From: Catellatospora sp. TT07R-123
GTDB taxonomy: Bacteria; Actinomycetota; Actinomycetes; Mycobacteriales; Micromonosporaceae
Assembly: GCF_018327705.1 (NCBI RefSeq)
Contig: NZ_BNEM01000002.1
Coordinates: forward strand, 1,488,001 to 1,552,000
DNA: 64,000 nt
Direction of reading: 5' to 3'
Made by a program: the position numbers and the translations under genes. Position 1 is the stretch's first letter; every line of letters begins with the position of its first letter. The notes below the pieces were generated by a model. That model ran no database searches, was not told where the DNA came from, and was given only the letters and a program-made list of their open reading frames with translations. Below are positions 24,812 to 32,717 of the stretch, piece by piece.

Positions 24812-25798
24812 TCAATCCTGCTGGCCGCTCTGCTCCCGGCGGGCCTTGGCGCGGCGCTTGCCCTCGTGCATCGCCTGCACCCGGGCGATCGGGATGGTGT
24901 GGCCCTCCGCGACCAGGTCCGCGGGCAGCGCCTGCGGCGCGGGCATGGCCTCGGCCCACCGGTCGACGCCGCCGAGCAGCCCCGGCACGTTGCGGATCGT
25001 GAAGTCGGCGGGCACGACCGAGGTCAGGTCGGCCCAGCCCACCGGGTACGACACCGGGGCGCCCGGACGCAGGCGGGGGCTGTACGCCGCCACGACCGTG
25101 CCGCCGCCCGCGCGGGTGGAGTCGAGGAAGACCCGGTCGCCGCGGTCGGCCTTGATGAACGCGGTCGTGGCCAGCTGCGGGTCGAGGCGTTCGGCACGGG
25201 CCGCCACGGCCCGGGTCGCGGCGGCGACGTCCTCGGTGCCGAGCGCGCCGTCGAGCGGCACGAACACGTGCACGCCCTTGGCACCGCTGGTCTTGACCGC
25301 CCCGTCCAGGCCCATGTCGACCAGCACCTGCCGCACCAGCAGCGCCGCCTGCGCGGCGGCGGCGAATCCGCCGGGTCCGGCGTCCTGCGCCTCCGGCGGG
25401 TCGAGGTCCAGCACCAGGTGCGTCGGGTGGGCGAAGTCCGCGGCGAGCACCAGGGTCGGGTGATACTCGATCGCCCGCTGGTTGGCGAACCACAGCAGGG
25501 TGCGGCGGTCGTTGCAGAGGGCGTACGTCACCTCGCGGTGCGACGTCTCGGCCCACAGCGACACCGACTCCACCCAGTCCGGGGTGTACTTGGGCAGGTT
25601 CTTCTGCATGAACGGCGGCTGGTCGCGCAGCATCCGCACCACCGACAGCGGCCGGTCGCGCACCGCCGCCAGCATCATCGGGTGTACGGCGTCCAGGTAG
25701 TCGACCAGGTCCCGCTTGGTCGCCTCAGCACCGTCGAACAGGAGCTGGTCGAGGTTGGTCAGCGACACCCCGTCGCGTGTCTCACCCGCAGTCGCCAC
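24812..25798 (-). CDS. LigD polymerase (archaeo-eukaryotic primase) domain protein
   Basis: 328 aa from the GTG at 25798, with GGAGAAGG upstream. The chain is a complete LigD-Pol/PrimPol module: VSLTNLDQLLFDGAEATKRD at the start, then HLVLDLDPPE with the catalytic pair Asp131/Asp133, KTSGAKGVHVFVPL and FLDSTRAGGGTVVAAYSPR. Such polymerases add ribonucleotides at DNA breaks. Here the domain stands alone: no ligase or nuclease domain is fused, and neither Ku nor ligase is in the window, which is common in actinobacteria where several stand-alone paralogues occur. It probably works in end-joining or gap repair. The C-terminus is very basic (HEGKRRAKARREQSGQ), suited to DNA contact. Confidence 0.9.
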   Translation of the reverse strand: MATAGETRDGVSLTNLDQLLFDGAEATKRDLVDYLDAVHPMMLAAVRDRPLSVVRMLRDQPPFMQKNLPKYTPDWVESVSLWAETSHREVTYALCNDRRTLLWFANQRAIEYHPTLVLAADFAHPTHLVLDLDPPEAQDAGPGGFAAAAQAALLVRQVLVDMGLDGAVKTSGAKGVHVFVPLDGALGTEDVAAATRAVAARAERLDPQLATTAFIKADRGDRVFLDSTRAGGGTVVAAYSPRLRPGAPVSYPVGWADLTSVVPADFTIRNVPGLLGGVDRWAEAMPAPQALPADLVAEGHTIPIARVQAMHEGKRRAKARREQSGQQD

Positions 25799-25944
25799 CT
25801 GATCACCTTCTCCCGTCGATGCCGCCGCCGTCAATGCCGCACTTATCCCATACCACCACCAGAGCCCCGGCCGGGCGGCAATGTGCGACCTTCGATGGCC
25901 TGGGCGGCGGGCTGGGAGGATGCCCGCCGCCGCCGGAACCGCGA

Positions 25945-26739
25945 TCAGCCCGCGTTGGCCCGGAACACCGGGAGGTAGCCCTTGGACTGGCCGTTGCTGG
26001 TCGGGTGGTACGAGATGCTGAGGCTGGCGAAGTTCAGCGCGTGCAGCCACTTGTCGCCGCTGCACAGCTGGTGCCCGACGAAGATCGAGCGGACGTCGGC
26101 GAACACGAACCCGTGCGCCTGGGCGGCGGAGCGGGTCATGTCGTCGATGAGGTTGATGCCCTCATCGATCTTCGCGTGGGAGGTGGCGCTCAGCCCGATG
26201 CAGGTGGTGCCGAGCTGGTAGAAGACCGGGTAGTCGAGGACGACGACGCGGGCGTTCGGGGCCTTGGACCGGATGTTGCTGTACAGCGTGTTCAGCAGAC
26301 CGGTGAGGCTGGAGCGGGCCTTGTCCTCGGCCGCCTGGACCGCGGCGACGCACTCGGTGGTGCCCTTGAGCGCGCAGGTCGACATGATGTTGCTGAACCC
26401 CATGTCGTTGCCGCCGGCGCTGACGCTGACCAGCGTCGTGGTGCTGCTGAGCGCCGACAGCTGGGAGCTGATGACGGTCGTGGTCGTCGCCCCGGAACAG
26501 GCGACCGACACGTACGAGGCGGGGGCGTTGGCGGCGGCCCACAGCGCGGAGTACGCGTTGGGGCTGCGCTGGCAGGTGCCGCTCTCGGAACCGGCTCCCA
26601 CTCCCGAGGAGTAGGAGTCGCCGAGGGCGACGTAGCGGACGGATGAGGCAGCCTGTGCGGGTGTGGCTGCCAGGGTGACCATCGCAGCGAATGCGGTGGC
26701 GAATCCCACCGCGATGGTCGTGAGACGCGATCGGCGCAA
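25945..26739 (-). CDS. Secreted SGNH/GDSL esterase
   Basis: 264 aa. The start appears to be a TTG at 26739, 6-7 bases after GGAGG; no in-frame ATG precedes the signal peptide. Signal 1-30 (TPAQA|ASS). Catalytic blocks: VALGDSYSSG (Ser42), CSGATT with the oxyanion Gly, SAGGNDMGF (Asn111) and ISYHPT near the end (His245). The usual Asp three residues before the His is absent (SISYH), as in the Streptomyces scabies-type esterases, where a backbone carbonyl replaces it. Six Cys are placed to form three disulfides. An extracellular lipase/esterase. Confidence 0.92.
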   Translation of the reverse strand: MRRSRLTTIAVGFATAFAAMVTLAATPAQAASSVRYVALGDSYSSGVGAGSESGTCQRSPNAYSALWAAANAPASYVSVACSGATTTTVISSQLSALSSTTTLVSVSAGGNDMGFSNIMSTCALKGTTECVAAVQAAEDKARSSLTGLLNTLYSNIRSKAPNARVVVLDYPVFYQLGTTCIGLSATSHAKIDEGINLIDDMTRSAAQAHGFVFADVRSIFVGHQLCSGDKWLHALNFASLSISYHPTSNGQSKGYLPVFRANAG

Positions 26740-26776
26740 AGTCGTCCTCCGGGCTAGGGGGTCGATCGATCACGTA

Positions 26777-26805
26777 TAGATACCAGCTTCTATGCCGCGT
26801 GTGAA
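26777..26805 (-). promoter_or_regulatory. Promoter of the SGNH esterase gene
   Basis: On the minus strand TTCACA (26800-26805), a 17-bp spacer and TATCTA (26777-26782), about 37 bp upstream of the start codon. The region is more A/T-rich than its surroundings. Confidence 0.55.
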
Positions 26806-26959
26806 TACCTTGTAACGCAAGGCGTGCAAGAACTTTCAGCGACCTTGGTGTGACCGCTCGTATTTGATCGAGGTCGCGAGTGGACCACCCTGGTCAACGC
26901 GCTGGAAACCGGATGGTGGCGCTGAAGGAATCGAGAAATTCGCAGATCTTCACAGCTGC

Positions 26960-27571
26960 TCAGGCGACCATGCCGAGCATCATGGTGATCTCGGAGGTGC
27001 GGGTCTGGTCGACCCGGGTGGCCAGTTCCAGGGCACCGGAGTGGATGCCGCCGCCCAGTTCCATCCGGGCGTACTCGACGGCCTGGTGCTGGTGGCCGAT
27101 GAGCAGGTTGAGGAACGTCTTGTCGAAGTCGGCCGCCGGCGTGTCGCGCAGGGCCGCGATCTCCTTCGGGCCGGTGGCGTTCATGCCGCCGTGCCCGGCG
27201 TGCAGGTTCGGGTCGGCGGCGGGCGACGCCGGCTGCTTCCAGGCCGCGAGCCAGTCCCGCATGGTCCTGGCCTCGTCGGCCTGGGTCACGGCGATCGCGG
27301 CGGCGAGCTCGCGCACCTGCTGGGTGGTGCCGCGATTCCTGGCCAGTTCGAGCAGCTCGGCGGCGGGGCCGTACTGGGCGGCCATCATCTGCAGGAACAT
27401 CACGTCGGTGTCGTTGAACGCCCCCGAGGGCGAGACCGGCGGCGGCGGCGAGCCGAGCGGGGACGCACCGGCCTGCGTCCCGAGCGGCTGCGGCGCGGGC
27501 GCCGCCCCTTCGGGGCTGCCGCATCCGGCCAGCACGAGTACGGCGGCGGCCAGCGCCACGATGCGCTTCAT
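26960..27571 (-). CDS. DUF305-family lipoprotein
   Basis: 203 aa from the ATG at 27571. Lipobox VLAGCG (Cys17) followed by a Pro/Ser/Ala linker. Residues about 50-200 are the DUF305 four-helix bundle: FNDTDVMFLQMMAAQYGPAA, QVRELAAAIAVTQADEARTM and FLNLLIGHQHQAVEYARMEL. The His/Met-rich pattern (HAGHGGM, IGHQHQ, MMLGM) is usual for these proteins, often found with copper genes. Membrane-anchored on the outer face; a metal-binding role is likely but unproven. It lies directly downstream of a copper-dependent LPMO, which is suggestive of copper supply. Confidence 0.88.
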   Translation of the reverse strand: MKRIVALAAAVLVLAGCGSPEGAAPAPQPLGTQAGASPLGSPPPPVSPSGAFNDTDVMFLQMMAAQYGPAAELLELARNRGTTQQVRELAAAIAVTQADEARTMRDWLAAWKQPASPAADPNLHAGHGGMNATGPKEIAALRDTPAADFDKTFLNLLIGHQHQAVEYARMELGGGIHSGALELATRVDQTRTSEITMMLGMVA

Positions 27572-27593
27572 CGTTCTCCTCGGGGGTACGGGG

Positions 27594-27630
27594 CGGGTCC
27601 GCCACCTCGGGGGGCGGGGTGGCGGACCCG
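27594..27630 (-). terminator. Hairpin between the LPMO and DUF305 genes
   Basis: A perfect 13-bp stem, CGGGTCCGCCACC (27594-27606) and GGTGGCGGACCCG (27618-27630), with an 11-nt loop, 16 bp after the LPMO stop. It would limit read-through into the DUF305 gene. Confidence 0.7.
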
Positions 27631-27645
27631 GTCTGTCGGATGTGG

Positions 27646-28392
27646 CTAGATGCGCTGCCAGAGCGCGGGGGTGTTCGGCGGCTCCCAGCCGGCGAGCGCC
27701 GTGTGCGACTGCAGGCACCGGTAGCTCACACCGGCGTAGGTGACCGTCGAGCCGGCCGGGTAGTACGTGCCGGCGGTCCAGGTCGTCCCCGCGGGCGGGG
27801 TCGGGCTGGACGTCGGCTGCGGGGACGGCGACGGCGGGTTGGTGGACGGGGTCGGGCTGGGCGTCGGGTTGCCGCCACCGCCGCCTACCTGCAGGTCCAC
27901 GCAGGAGTAGAAGGCGTTGGCGGTGTCGTAGACGTTCCAGCGCGCCAGCACGGTGATCCGGCCGGTGCGCCCGCCGAGGCTGACGGCGTGGCTGACGGTC
28001 GCGCCCGGGGTGGCGCCGTTGTCGTTGACGACGGCGATCCGGGTGCTGCCGACGAAGTACTCCCACGTGCTGGTGCGGTGGCGGGCGGTGAGCACCCAGT
28101 TGAAGGTGACGTTGTTGCCCACCGACGTGGTCGGCCACGGCCGGGAGTTGTCGTTCAGGATCGCGAACCGGCTGCCGCCGCCGTTGCACTGCATCGAGCC
28201 CTTGGGGGCCTCGACGCTCTGCGGCTCCCAGACGATGTCGCCGCAGTCGAACGACGTCTTGTGCTGGGCGCAGTTCGCCTGCCGGCTGGCCGGCGACGAG
28301 ATGTACCCGTGGGCACTGGCCGGTACGCCGACCAGCAGGGACGCCGCTACCGCGATGATCGAGAGCACCGGTACGGCGATTCGTTTCCGCAT
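27646..28392 (-). CDS. Lytic polysaccharide monooxygenase (AA10) with C-terminal CBM5/12
   Basis: 248 aa. The signal peptide ends VPASA|HGY, so mature residue 1 is His28, the N-terminal copper ligand; the second histidine-brace ligand is His105 (LTARHRTSTW). The AA10 core spans 28-170 with conserved SPASRQ, WNVYDTANAFYSCVDLQV and four Cys. A Pro/Ser/Thr linker follows, then a CBM5/12 (TWTAGTYYPAGSTVTYAGVS, ending ALWQRI) with the aromatic residues of chitin-binding modules. The enzyme oxidatively cleaves crystalline chitin, or cellulose in some relatives. An A/T-rich region upstream holds an imperfect dyad around TTAGGAATCTTG. Confidence 0.94.
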   Translation of the reverse strand: MRKRIAVPVLSIIAVAASLLVGVPASAHGYISSPASRQANCAQHKTSFDCGDIVWEPQSVEAPKGSMQCNGGGSRFAILNDNSRPWPTTSVGNNVTFNWVLTARHRTSTWEYFVGSTRIAVVNDNGATPGATVSHAVSLGGRTGRITVLARWNVYDTANAFYSCVDLQVGGGGGNPTPSPTPSTNPPSPSPQPTSSPTPPAGTTWTAGTYYPAGSTVTYAGVSYRCLQSHTALAGWEPPNTPALWQRI

Positions 28393-28633
28393 GGCTCCTC
28401 CTCGCTTGGTTGGAGAGGGACGCGCCGGTCGCCGGGGTGGGAAGCCATCGACGCTGGTTCATAGAAATGTAAAGACAAGATTCCTAACAGTAAATACTCC
28501 TTACCATGCCGATTCAATTTGGCACGTTCCGTGACGCGGGTCCGAGTCCGGGGGTCCGGGTTCGGGTTAACCCCACCCCGGTTCGCCTGCTGGCCGCATG
28601 GGCTGCGAGCAGCGCGGCCAATACGGTGACGGC

Positions 28634-29896
28634 ATGACCCCCACCGTGCGCCGCCTGGGCGCCGACACCGTGTACGTCGTCGTCAGCATGCTGCTGGCCG
28701 TGCCGACCCTGGTCCTGGCCATCGCCGGGTTCGCCGCCGGCGTCGGGACCGCGATCCTGCTCGGCGCGGGCCTGTTCATCCTGTCCGCCACCCTGATGAT
28801 CGCCCGAGGGCTGGCCGACCTGGAGCGGCTGCGCGCGGCCAGGGTGCTGGACCGGCCGCTGCCCCGCCCGCTCTACCGCACCGCCGAGCCCGGCGGTTCG
28901 GTCGTCCGGCGGCTGCTGACGCCCCTGCGCGACGGCCAGTCGTGGCTGGACCTGCTCTGGGCCGTCCTGCAGTACCCGCTGGCGATCGTCGGGTTCGTGC
29001 TGACCGTCACCTGGTGGGCCGTCTCCCTGGGTGGGCTGACCTACTGGTTCTGGTCCCGCTGGCTGCCCGACAGCCCCGACCAGCACGGGCTGGCCGAGCT
29101 GATCGGGCTGAGCGACAGCCCGGCCACCGAGCGCTGGCTCCAGTTCGCCATCGGGGCCGTGTTCGCGCTGAGCCTGCCCTGGGTCGTACGCGGCTGCGCC
29201 CTGCTCACCGCCCGCCCCGCCGCGACCCTGCTCAGCGACCTGGGCGACACCCGCGCCCAGCTGCTGCGCTCCCGCGCCCAGACCCGGGCCGCGGTCTCCG
29301 CCGAGGCGACCGCGCTGCGGCGGCTCGAACGCGACATCCACGACGGGCCGCAGCAGCGCCTGGTCCGGCTCGCGCTCGACCTCGGCCGGGCCCGCCAGCA
29401 GCTGGAGACCGACCCGGAGCGGGTCCGCGAGACCCTCGACGAGGCGATCGACTTCACCCGCGAGACCCTCGACGAGCTGCGTACGCTCTCGCGCGGCATC
29501 GCCCCGCCGATCCTGGCCGACCGCGGCCTGGCCAGCGCGCTCACCGCCGTGGCCAGCCGCTGCCCGGTCCCGGTCGCGCTGCGCCTGGACGAGGACCTGG
29601 CCGCGGGCGGGCGGCTGCCCGACGCCGTCGAGGCGGGCGTGTACTTCGCCGTCGCCGAAGCGCTGACCAACGTGGCCAAGCACAGCGGCGCGGGCATCGC
29701 GAGCGTCACCGTCGCCGTCGACGGCGCTACCGTGATCGCGTCGGTGACCGACGACGGACGGGGAGGCGCGCACATGGCGAAGGGACACGGGCTGGCCGGG
29801 CTGGCCGACCGCATCGAGGCGCTGGGCGGGCACATGACCGTCGAGAGCCCGGCGGGCGGGCCGACCGCGCTGCGCTGGGAGCTGCCGTGCGCGTAG
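28634..29896 (+). CDS. NarL-type sensor histidine kinase
   Basis: 420 aa from the ATG at 28634. About four membrane helices (residues 13-35, 38-58, 108-135 and 170-195) form a DUF4118/PspC-like sensor part with short external loops. The HisKA_3 box is LERDIHDGPQQRLVRLALDLG (phospho-acceptor His236). The ATPase domain holds EALTNVAKHSGA (N box) and DDGRGGAHMAKGHGLAGLADRI (G boxes). The signal is unknown. Its 3' end overlaps the response-regulator gene by 10 bp, so the two are translated as a unit. Confidence 0.92.
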   Translation: MTPTVRRLGADTVYVVVSMLLAVPTLVLAIAGFAAGVGTAILLGAGLFILSATLMIARGLADLERLRAARVLDRPLPRPLYRTAEPGGSVVRRLLTPLRDGQSWLDLLWAVLQYPLAIVGFVLTVTWWAVSLGGLTYWFWSRWLPDSPDQHGLAELIGLSDSPATERWLQFAIGAVFALSLPWVVRGCALLTARPAATLLSDLGDTRAQLLRSRAQTRAAVSAEATALRRLERDIHDGPQQRLVRLALDLGRARQQLETDPERVRETLDEAIDFTRETLDELRTLSRGIAPPILADRGLASALTAVASRCPVPVALRLDEDLAAGGRLPDAVEAGVYFAVAEALTNVAKHSGAGIASVTVAVDGATVIASVTDDGRGGAHMAKGHGLAGLADRIEALGGHMTVESPAGGPTALRWELPCA

Positions 29897-30543
29897 TCCT
29901 CGCCGAGGACGCGGTGCTGCTGCGCGAGGGCCTGATCCGGCTGCTGGAGGAGAACGGCTGCACCGTCGCGGCCGCCGTCGGCGACGGTCCGGCCCTCGTC
30001 GAGGCGGTGAACCGGCTGCGGCCCGACGTCAGCGTCGTCGACGTACGGATGCCGCCGTCGCACACCGACGAGGGGCTGCGCGCGGCGGTGGCGGTGCGGC
30101 GGACGTACCCGCAGGCGCCGATCCTGGTGCTGTCACAGTATGTCGAGGTGTCCTACGCCGACGACCTGCTGGCGCTGATGAGCGGGCCGCGGCCGGGCGG
30201 CGTCGGCTACCTGCTCAAGGACAGGGTCGCCGACGTGGCCGACTTCGTCGACGCGGTGCGCCGGGTCGCGGCGGGCGGCACCGTGCTCGACCCGCAGGTG
30301 GTGGCGCAGCTGCTGGTACGCCGCCGCCCGGCCGACCCGCTCGGTTCGCTCAGCCCGCGCGAGCGGGAGGTGCTGGGCCTGATGGCCGAGGGTCGCTCCA
30401 ACACCTCGGTGGCCCGGCGCCTGGTCGTCACCGAGGGCGCCGTCGAGAAGCACGTGACCAGCATCTTCACCAAGCTGGGCCTGCCACCCGACGACAACGA
30501 CCACCGCCGCGTCCTGGCCGTCCTGGCCTTCCTCCGCTCCTGA
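29887..30543 (+). CDS. NarL/LuxR-family response regulator
   Basis: 218 aa from the GTG at 29887, inside the kinase gene. The receiver has the acid pair Glu7/Asp8, phospho-Asp52 (VVDVRMPP), Ser in LVLSQY and Lys in YLLKDRV. The C-terminal LuxR HTH is LSPREREVLGLMAEGRSNTSV, followed by VTEGAVEKHVTSIFTKLGL. Partner of the preceding kinase; targets unknown. A convergent 61-bp palindrome lies downstream. Confidence 0.94.
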   Translation: MRVVLAEDAVLLREGLIRLLEENGCTVAAAVGDGPALVEAVNRLRPDVSVVDVRMPPSHTDEGLRAAVAVRRTYPQAPILVLSQYVEVSYADDLLALMSGPRPGGVGYLLKDRVADVADFVDAVRRVAAGGTVLDPQVVAQLLVRRRPADPLGSLSPREREVLGLMAEGRSNTSVARRLVVTEGAVEKHVTSIFTKLGLPPDDNDHRRVLAVLAFLRS

Positions 30544-30599
30544 CCCCGGCCCGCTCCCCCACCTCCCGGCCCGCTCGCGGCCCGCTCGCGGGGGTGGGT

Positions 30600-30660
30600 G
30601 ATCGCTGTCCGCGGTCGAAACCTGATGTAGGAGCGGCGTTTCCGACCGCGGACACCGATC
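30600..30660. repeat. 61-bp palindromic element, copy 3
   Basis: Arms GATCGCTGTCCGCGGTC (30600-30616) and GACCGCGGACACCGATC (30644-30660) with a 27-nt centre. It lies between convergent two-component genes. Confidence 0.85.
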
Positions 30661-30782
30661 ATGGCGCCAGTGCAACCCCGGCGGGCCGCCGGACGTCGCC
30701 GCCGTGCTCCGCGACCAGGCTCGACGTGAGGCGGAGACCGCGGGCTGAGCATCCCGACGTCGATCGGCGCAGTGAACGGTGA

Positions 30783-31451
30783 TCATTCGTCGGGATCGGC
30801 GATGCGGTAGCCGACGCCGGGGGTGGTGCGGATGACCGGCGGATCGCCGAGCTTGCGGCGCAGCCGCCCCACCGTGACGGTGACCGTGTTGGTGAACGGG
30901 TCGGCGTGCTCGTCCCACACCTGCTCCAGCAGCGCCTCGGTGCTCAGGTACGCCGGACTCGCCCGCAGCAGCGCCTCCAGCAGCGAGAACTCCTTGACCG
31001 ACAGGTCGAGGCGGCGGCCGTCGCGGGTGGCGGTGCGCCGGATCGGGTCCAGCTCGATCCCGGCGGCGCGCAGGGTGCGCGGATGGGCGGTCGGGCGGCG
31101 CCGGGCCAGCGAGCGCACCCGCAGCACCAGTTCGGGGAAGTGGAACGGCTTGGCCAGGTAGTCGTCGGCGCCGAGGGTGAGGCCGCCGACCCGGTCGCCG
31201 GGCGCCCCGGCGGCGGTCAGCATCAGCACCATGGGGCGCGGCTGCCGGTCGACTACCATCTGGCAGAGCGTGTCGCCGTGCAGACCGGGCAGGTCGCGGT
31301 CGAGCACGACCACGTCGTACGTGTTGACGTCGAGTTTTGCTGCGGCCGCCAGTCCGTCGTACGCCACGTCGACGGCCATGCCCTGGTCGCGCAGCCCTTC
31401 GGCGACGACCTCGGCCAGTTCCCGCGCGTCCTCGACCACCAGCACCCTCAT
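30783..31451 (-). CDS. OmpR-family response regulator
   Basis: 222 aa from the ATG at 31451, overlapping the kinase start region (its partner's stop is within 4 bp). The receiver is MRVLVVEDARELAEVVAEGL with phospho-Asp51 (VVVLDRDLPG), Thr in MLTAAG and Lys in YLAKPFHFPEL. The winged helix follows (LSVKEFSLLEALLRASPAYL, VTVTVGRLRRKLGDPPVIRT, TPGVGYRI). Divergently placed from the unusual membrane protein at 32718, with the kinase gene between them, so that gene is a plausible target. Confidence 0.94.
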   Translation of the reverse strand: MRVLVVEDARELAEVVAEGLRDQGMAVDVAYDGLAAAAKLDVNTYDVVVLDRDLPGLHGDTLCQMVVDRQPRPMVLMLTAAGAPGDRVGGLTLGADDYLAKPFHFPELVLRVRSLARRRPTAHPRTLRAAGIELDPIRRTATRDGRRLDLSVKEFSLLEALLRASPAYLSTEALLEQVWDEHADPFTNTVTVTVGRLRRKLGDPPVIRTTPGVGYRIADPDE

Positions 31452-32608
31452 GCCGCCCCGCCCCGGTCGGCGGCGAAGGTGACGGTGGCGAGCAGGCCGC
31501 CCTCGGGCCGGGCGCGCAGCTCCAGGCTGCCGCCGTGCGCCTGCGCGACGGCCGCGACGATGGCCAGGCCCAGCCCGGAGCCGCCGCCCGAGCCGGTCCG
31601 GGCGGCCCCGAGCCGCCGGAAGGGGCGGCCGAGCTGCTCCACCTGCGCCTGTTCCAGCACCGGCCCGTCGGACTCGACGACCAGTCCGGCCGGGTCGCCG
31701 CCGCTCGTGGCGACGCGGATGCGGCCGCCGTCGCGGTTGTGCGCCACGGCGTTGTCGACGAGGTTGCCGACCAGGCGCGACAGCAGCGCCTGGCTGCCCT
31801 CGACCGGGGCCGGGCGCAGGCCGGTGGTGTCGACGGCCAGCTCCCGGGCGGCGATGTCCGGGCCCCGCGCCGCCAGGGCCTGCTCGGCGACCTGGTCGAG
31901 GCGGACGGTGGCGCCGTCGCCGAACGCGCCGTGCTGCACGCGGGCGAGGATCAGCAGCCCGTCGAGCAGGTGGTCGACGGTGTCGAGGTCGGTGCGCAGG
32001 CGCTGCGCCAGCGCGACGGTCTGCGGGGGCGGCGGCTGCGGCTTGGCCAGTGCCACGTCGAGCCGGGCGCGCATGGTCGCCAGGGGCGTACGCAGCTCGT
32101 GCGAGGCGTCGGCGGCGAACCGCCGCTGCGCCGCGAACGACGCCTCCAGCCGGGCCAGCAGGTCGTCGATGGTGTCGGCGAGGTCTTTCACCTCGTCCTC
32201 GGGGCCGGTCACGGCCAGCCGCCGGTCGAGGTCGTCGGCGGTGATGTTCCTGGTCGCGGCGGTGATGGTGCGCAGCGGGCGCAGCACCCGTACCGCGAGC
32301 AGGCGTCCGGCCAGCAGCGACGCCGCCGCCAGCACCGCCAGCGCGACGAGCGAGCCCACCAGCAGGCGCCGGGCCTGGGCGGACTCTGCCTGGGCCAGCT
32401 GCTCCTGGAGCCGGTGGATCTGCTGCTGGGCCGCGGCCAGGTCGGTCTGCGCGGACGGCACCTGCCCGGGGACGGGTTCGGTGTTCTTGACGGCGGCGAA
32501 GACGTTGACCAGCAGCAGCAGCGCAGCGCCGCTGGCCAGGAAGATCGCCGCGTACAGCAGCGTGAACCGCCGGCCGACGGTGCCGCGTGCCAGCCTTGAC
32601 CTGCCCAT
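31448..32608 (-). CDS. OmpR-type sensor histidine kinase
   Basis: 386 aa from the ATG at 32608. Two membrane helices (16-37 and 83-103) enclose a 45-residue external loop that is a Gln/Ala-rich coiled coil (LAAAQQQIHRLQEQLAQAES). A HAMP domain follows (RVLRPLRTITAATRNITADD), then the DHp box FAADASHELRTPLATMRARL with His170. The ATP domain is NLVDNAVAHN (N) and GGGSGLGLAIVAAVAQAHGG (G2). The G1 box is degenerate (ESDGPVL where DNGPGI is usual). The stop overlaps the regulator's start (ATGA). Kinase precedes regulator in the operon. Confidence 0.92.
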   Translation of the reverse strand: MGRSRLARGTVGRRFTLLYAAIFLASGAALLLLVNVFAAVKNTEPVPGQVPSAQTDLAAAQQQIHRLQEQLAQAESAQARRLLVGSLVALAVLAAASLLAGRLLAVRVLRPLRTITAATRNITADDLDRRLAVTGPEDEVKDLADTIDDLLARLEASFAAQRRFAADASHELRTPLATMRARLDVALAKPQPPPPQTVALAQRLRTDLDTVDHLLDGLLILARVQHGAFGDGATVRLDQVAEQALAARGPDIAARELAVDTTGLRPAPVEGSQALLSRLVGNLVDNAVAHNRDGGRIRVATSGGDPAGLVVESDGPVLEQAQVEQLGRPFRRLGAARTGSGGGSGLGLAIVAAVAQAHGGSLELRARPEGGLLATVTFAADRGGAA

Positions 32609-32717
32609 GCGCCCTCTTCCCGGTCGGTGCCGCCTCCAGCATGCCCGGTGCGGCATAACAGGGGCATGACAGCGGCGGTTCGGGCCGTGTTAGGGGCCGG
32701 TCCGTAGAACCGTCGTC

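Noticed and set aside
24812-25798. Full NHEJ locus with Ku and ligase
   Set aside because: Only the primase/polymerase domain is found; neighbours are unrelated.
28447-28460. Further copy of the 65-bp family upstream of the LPMO (ATCGACGCTGG)
   Set aside because: Only 11 bases match and no second arm is present; chance similarity.
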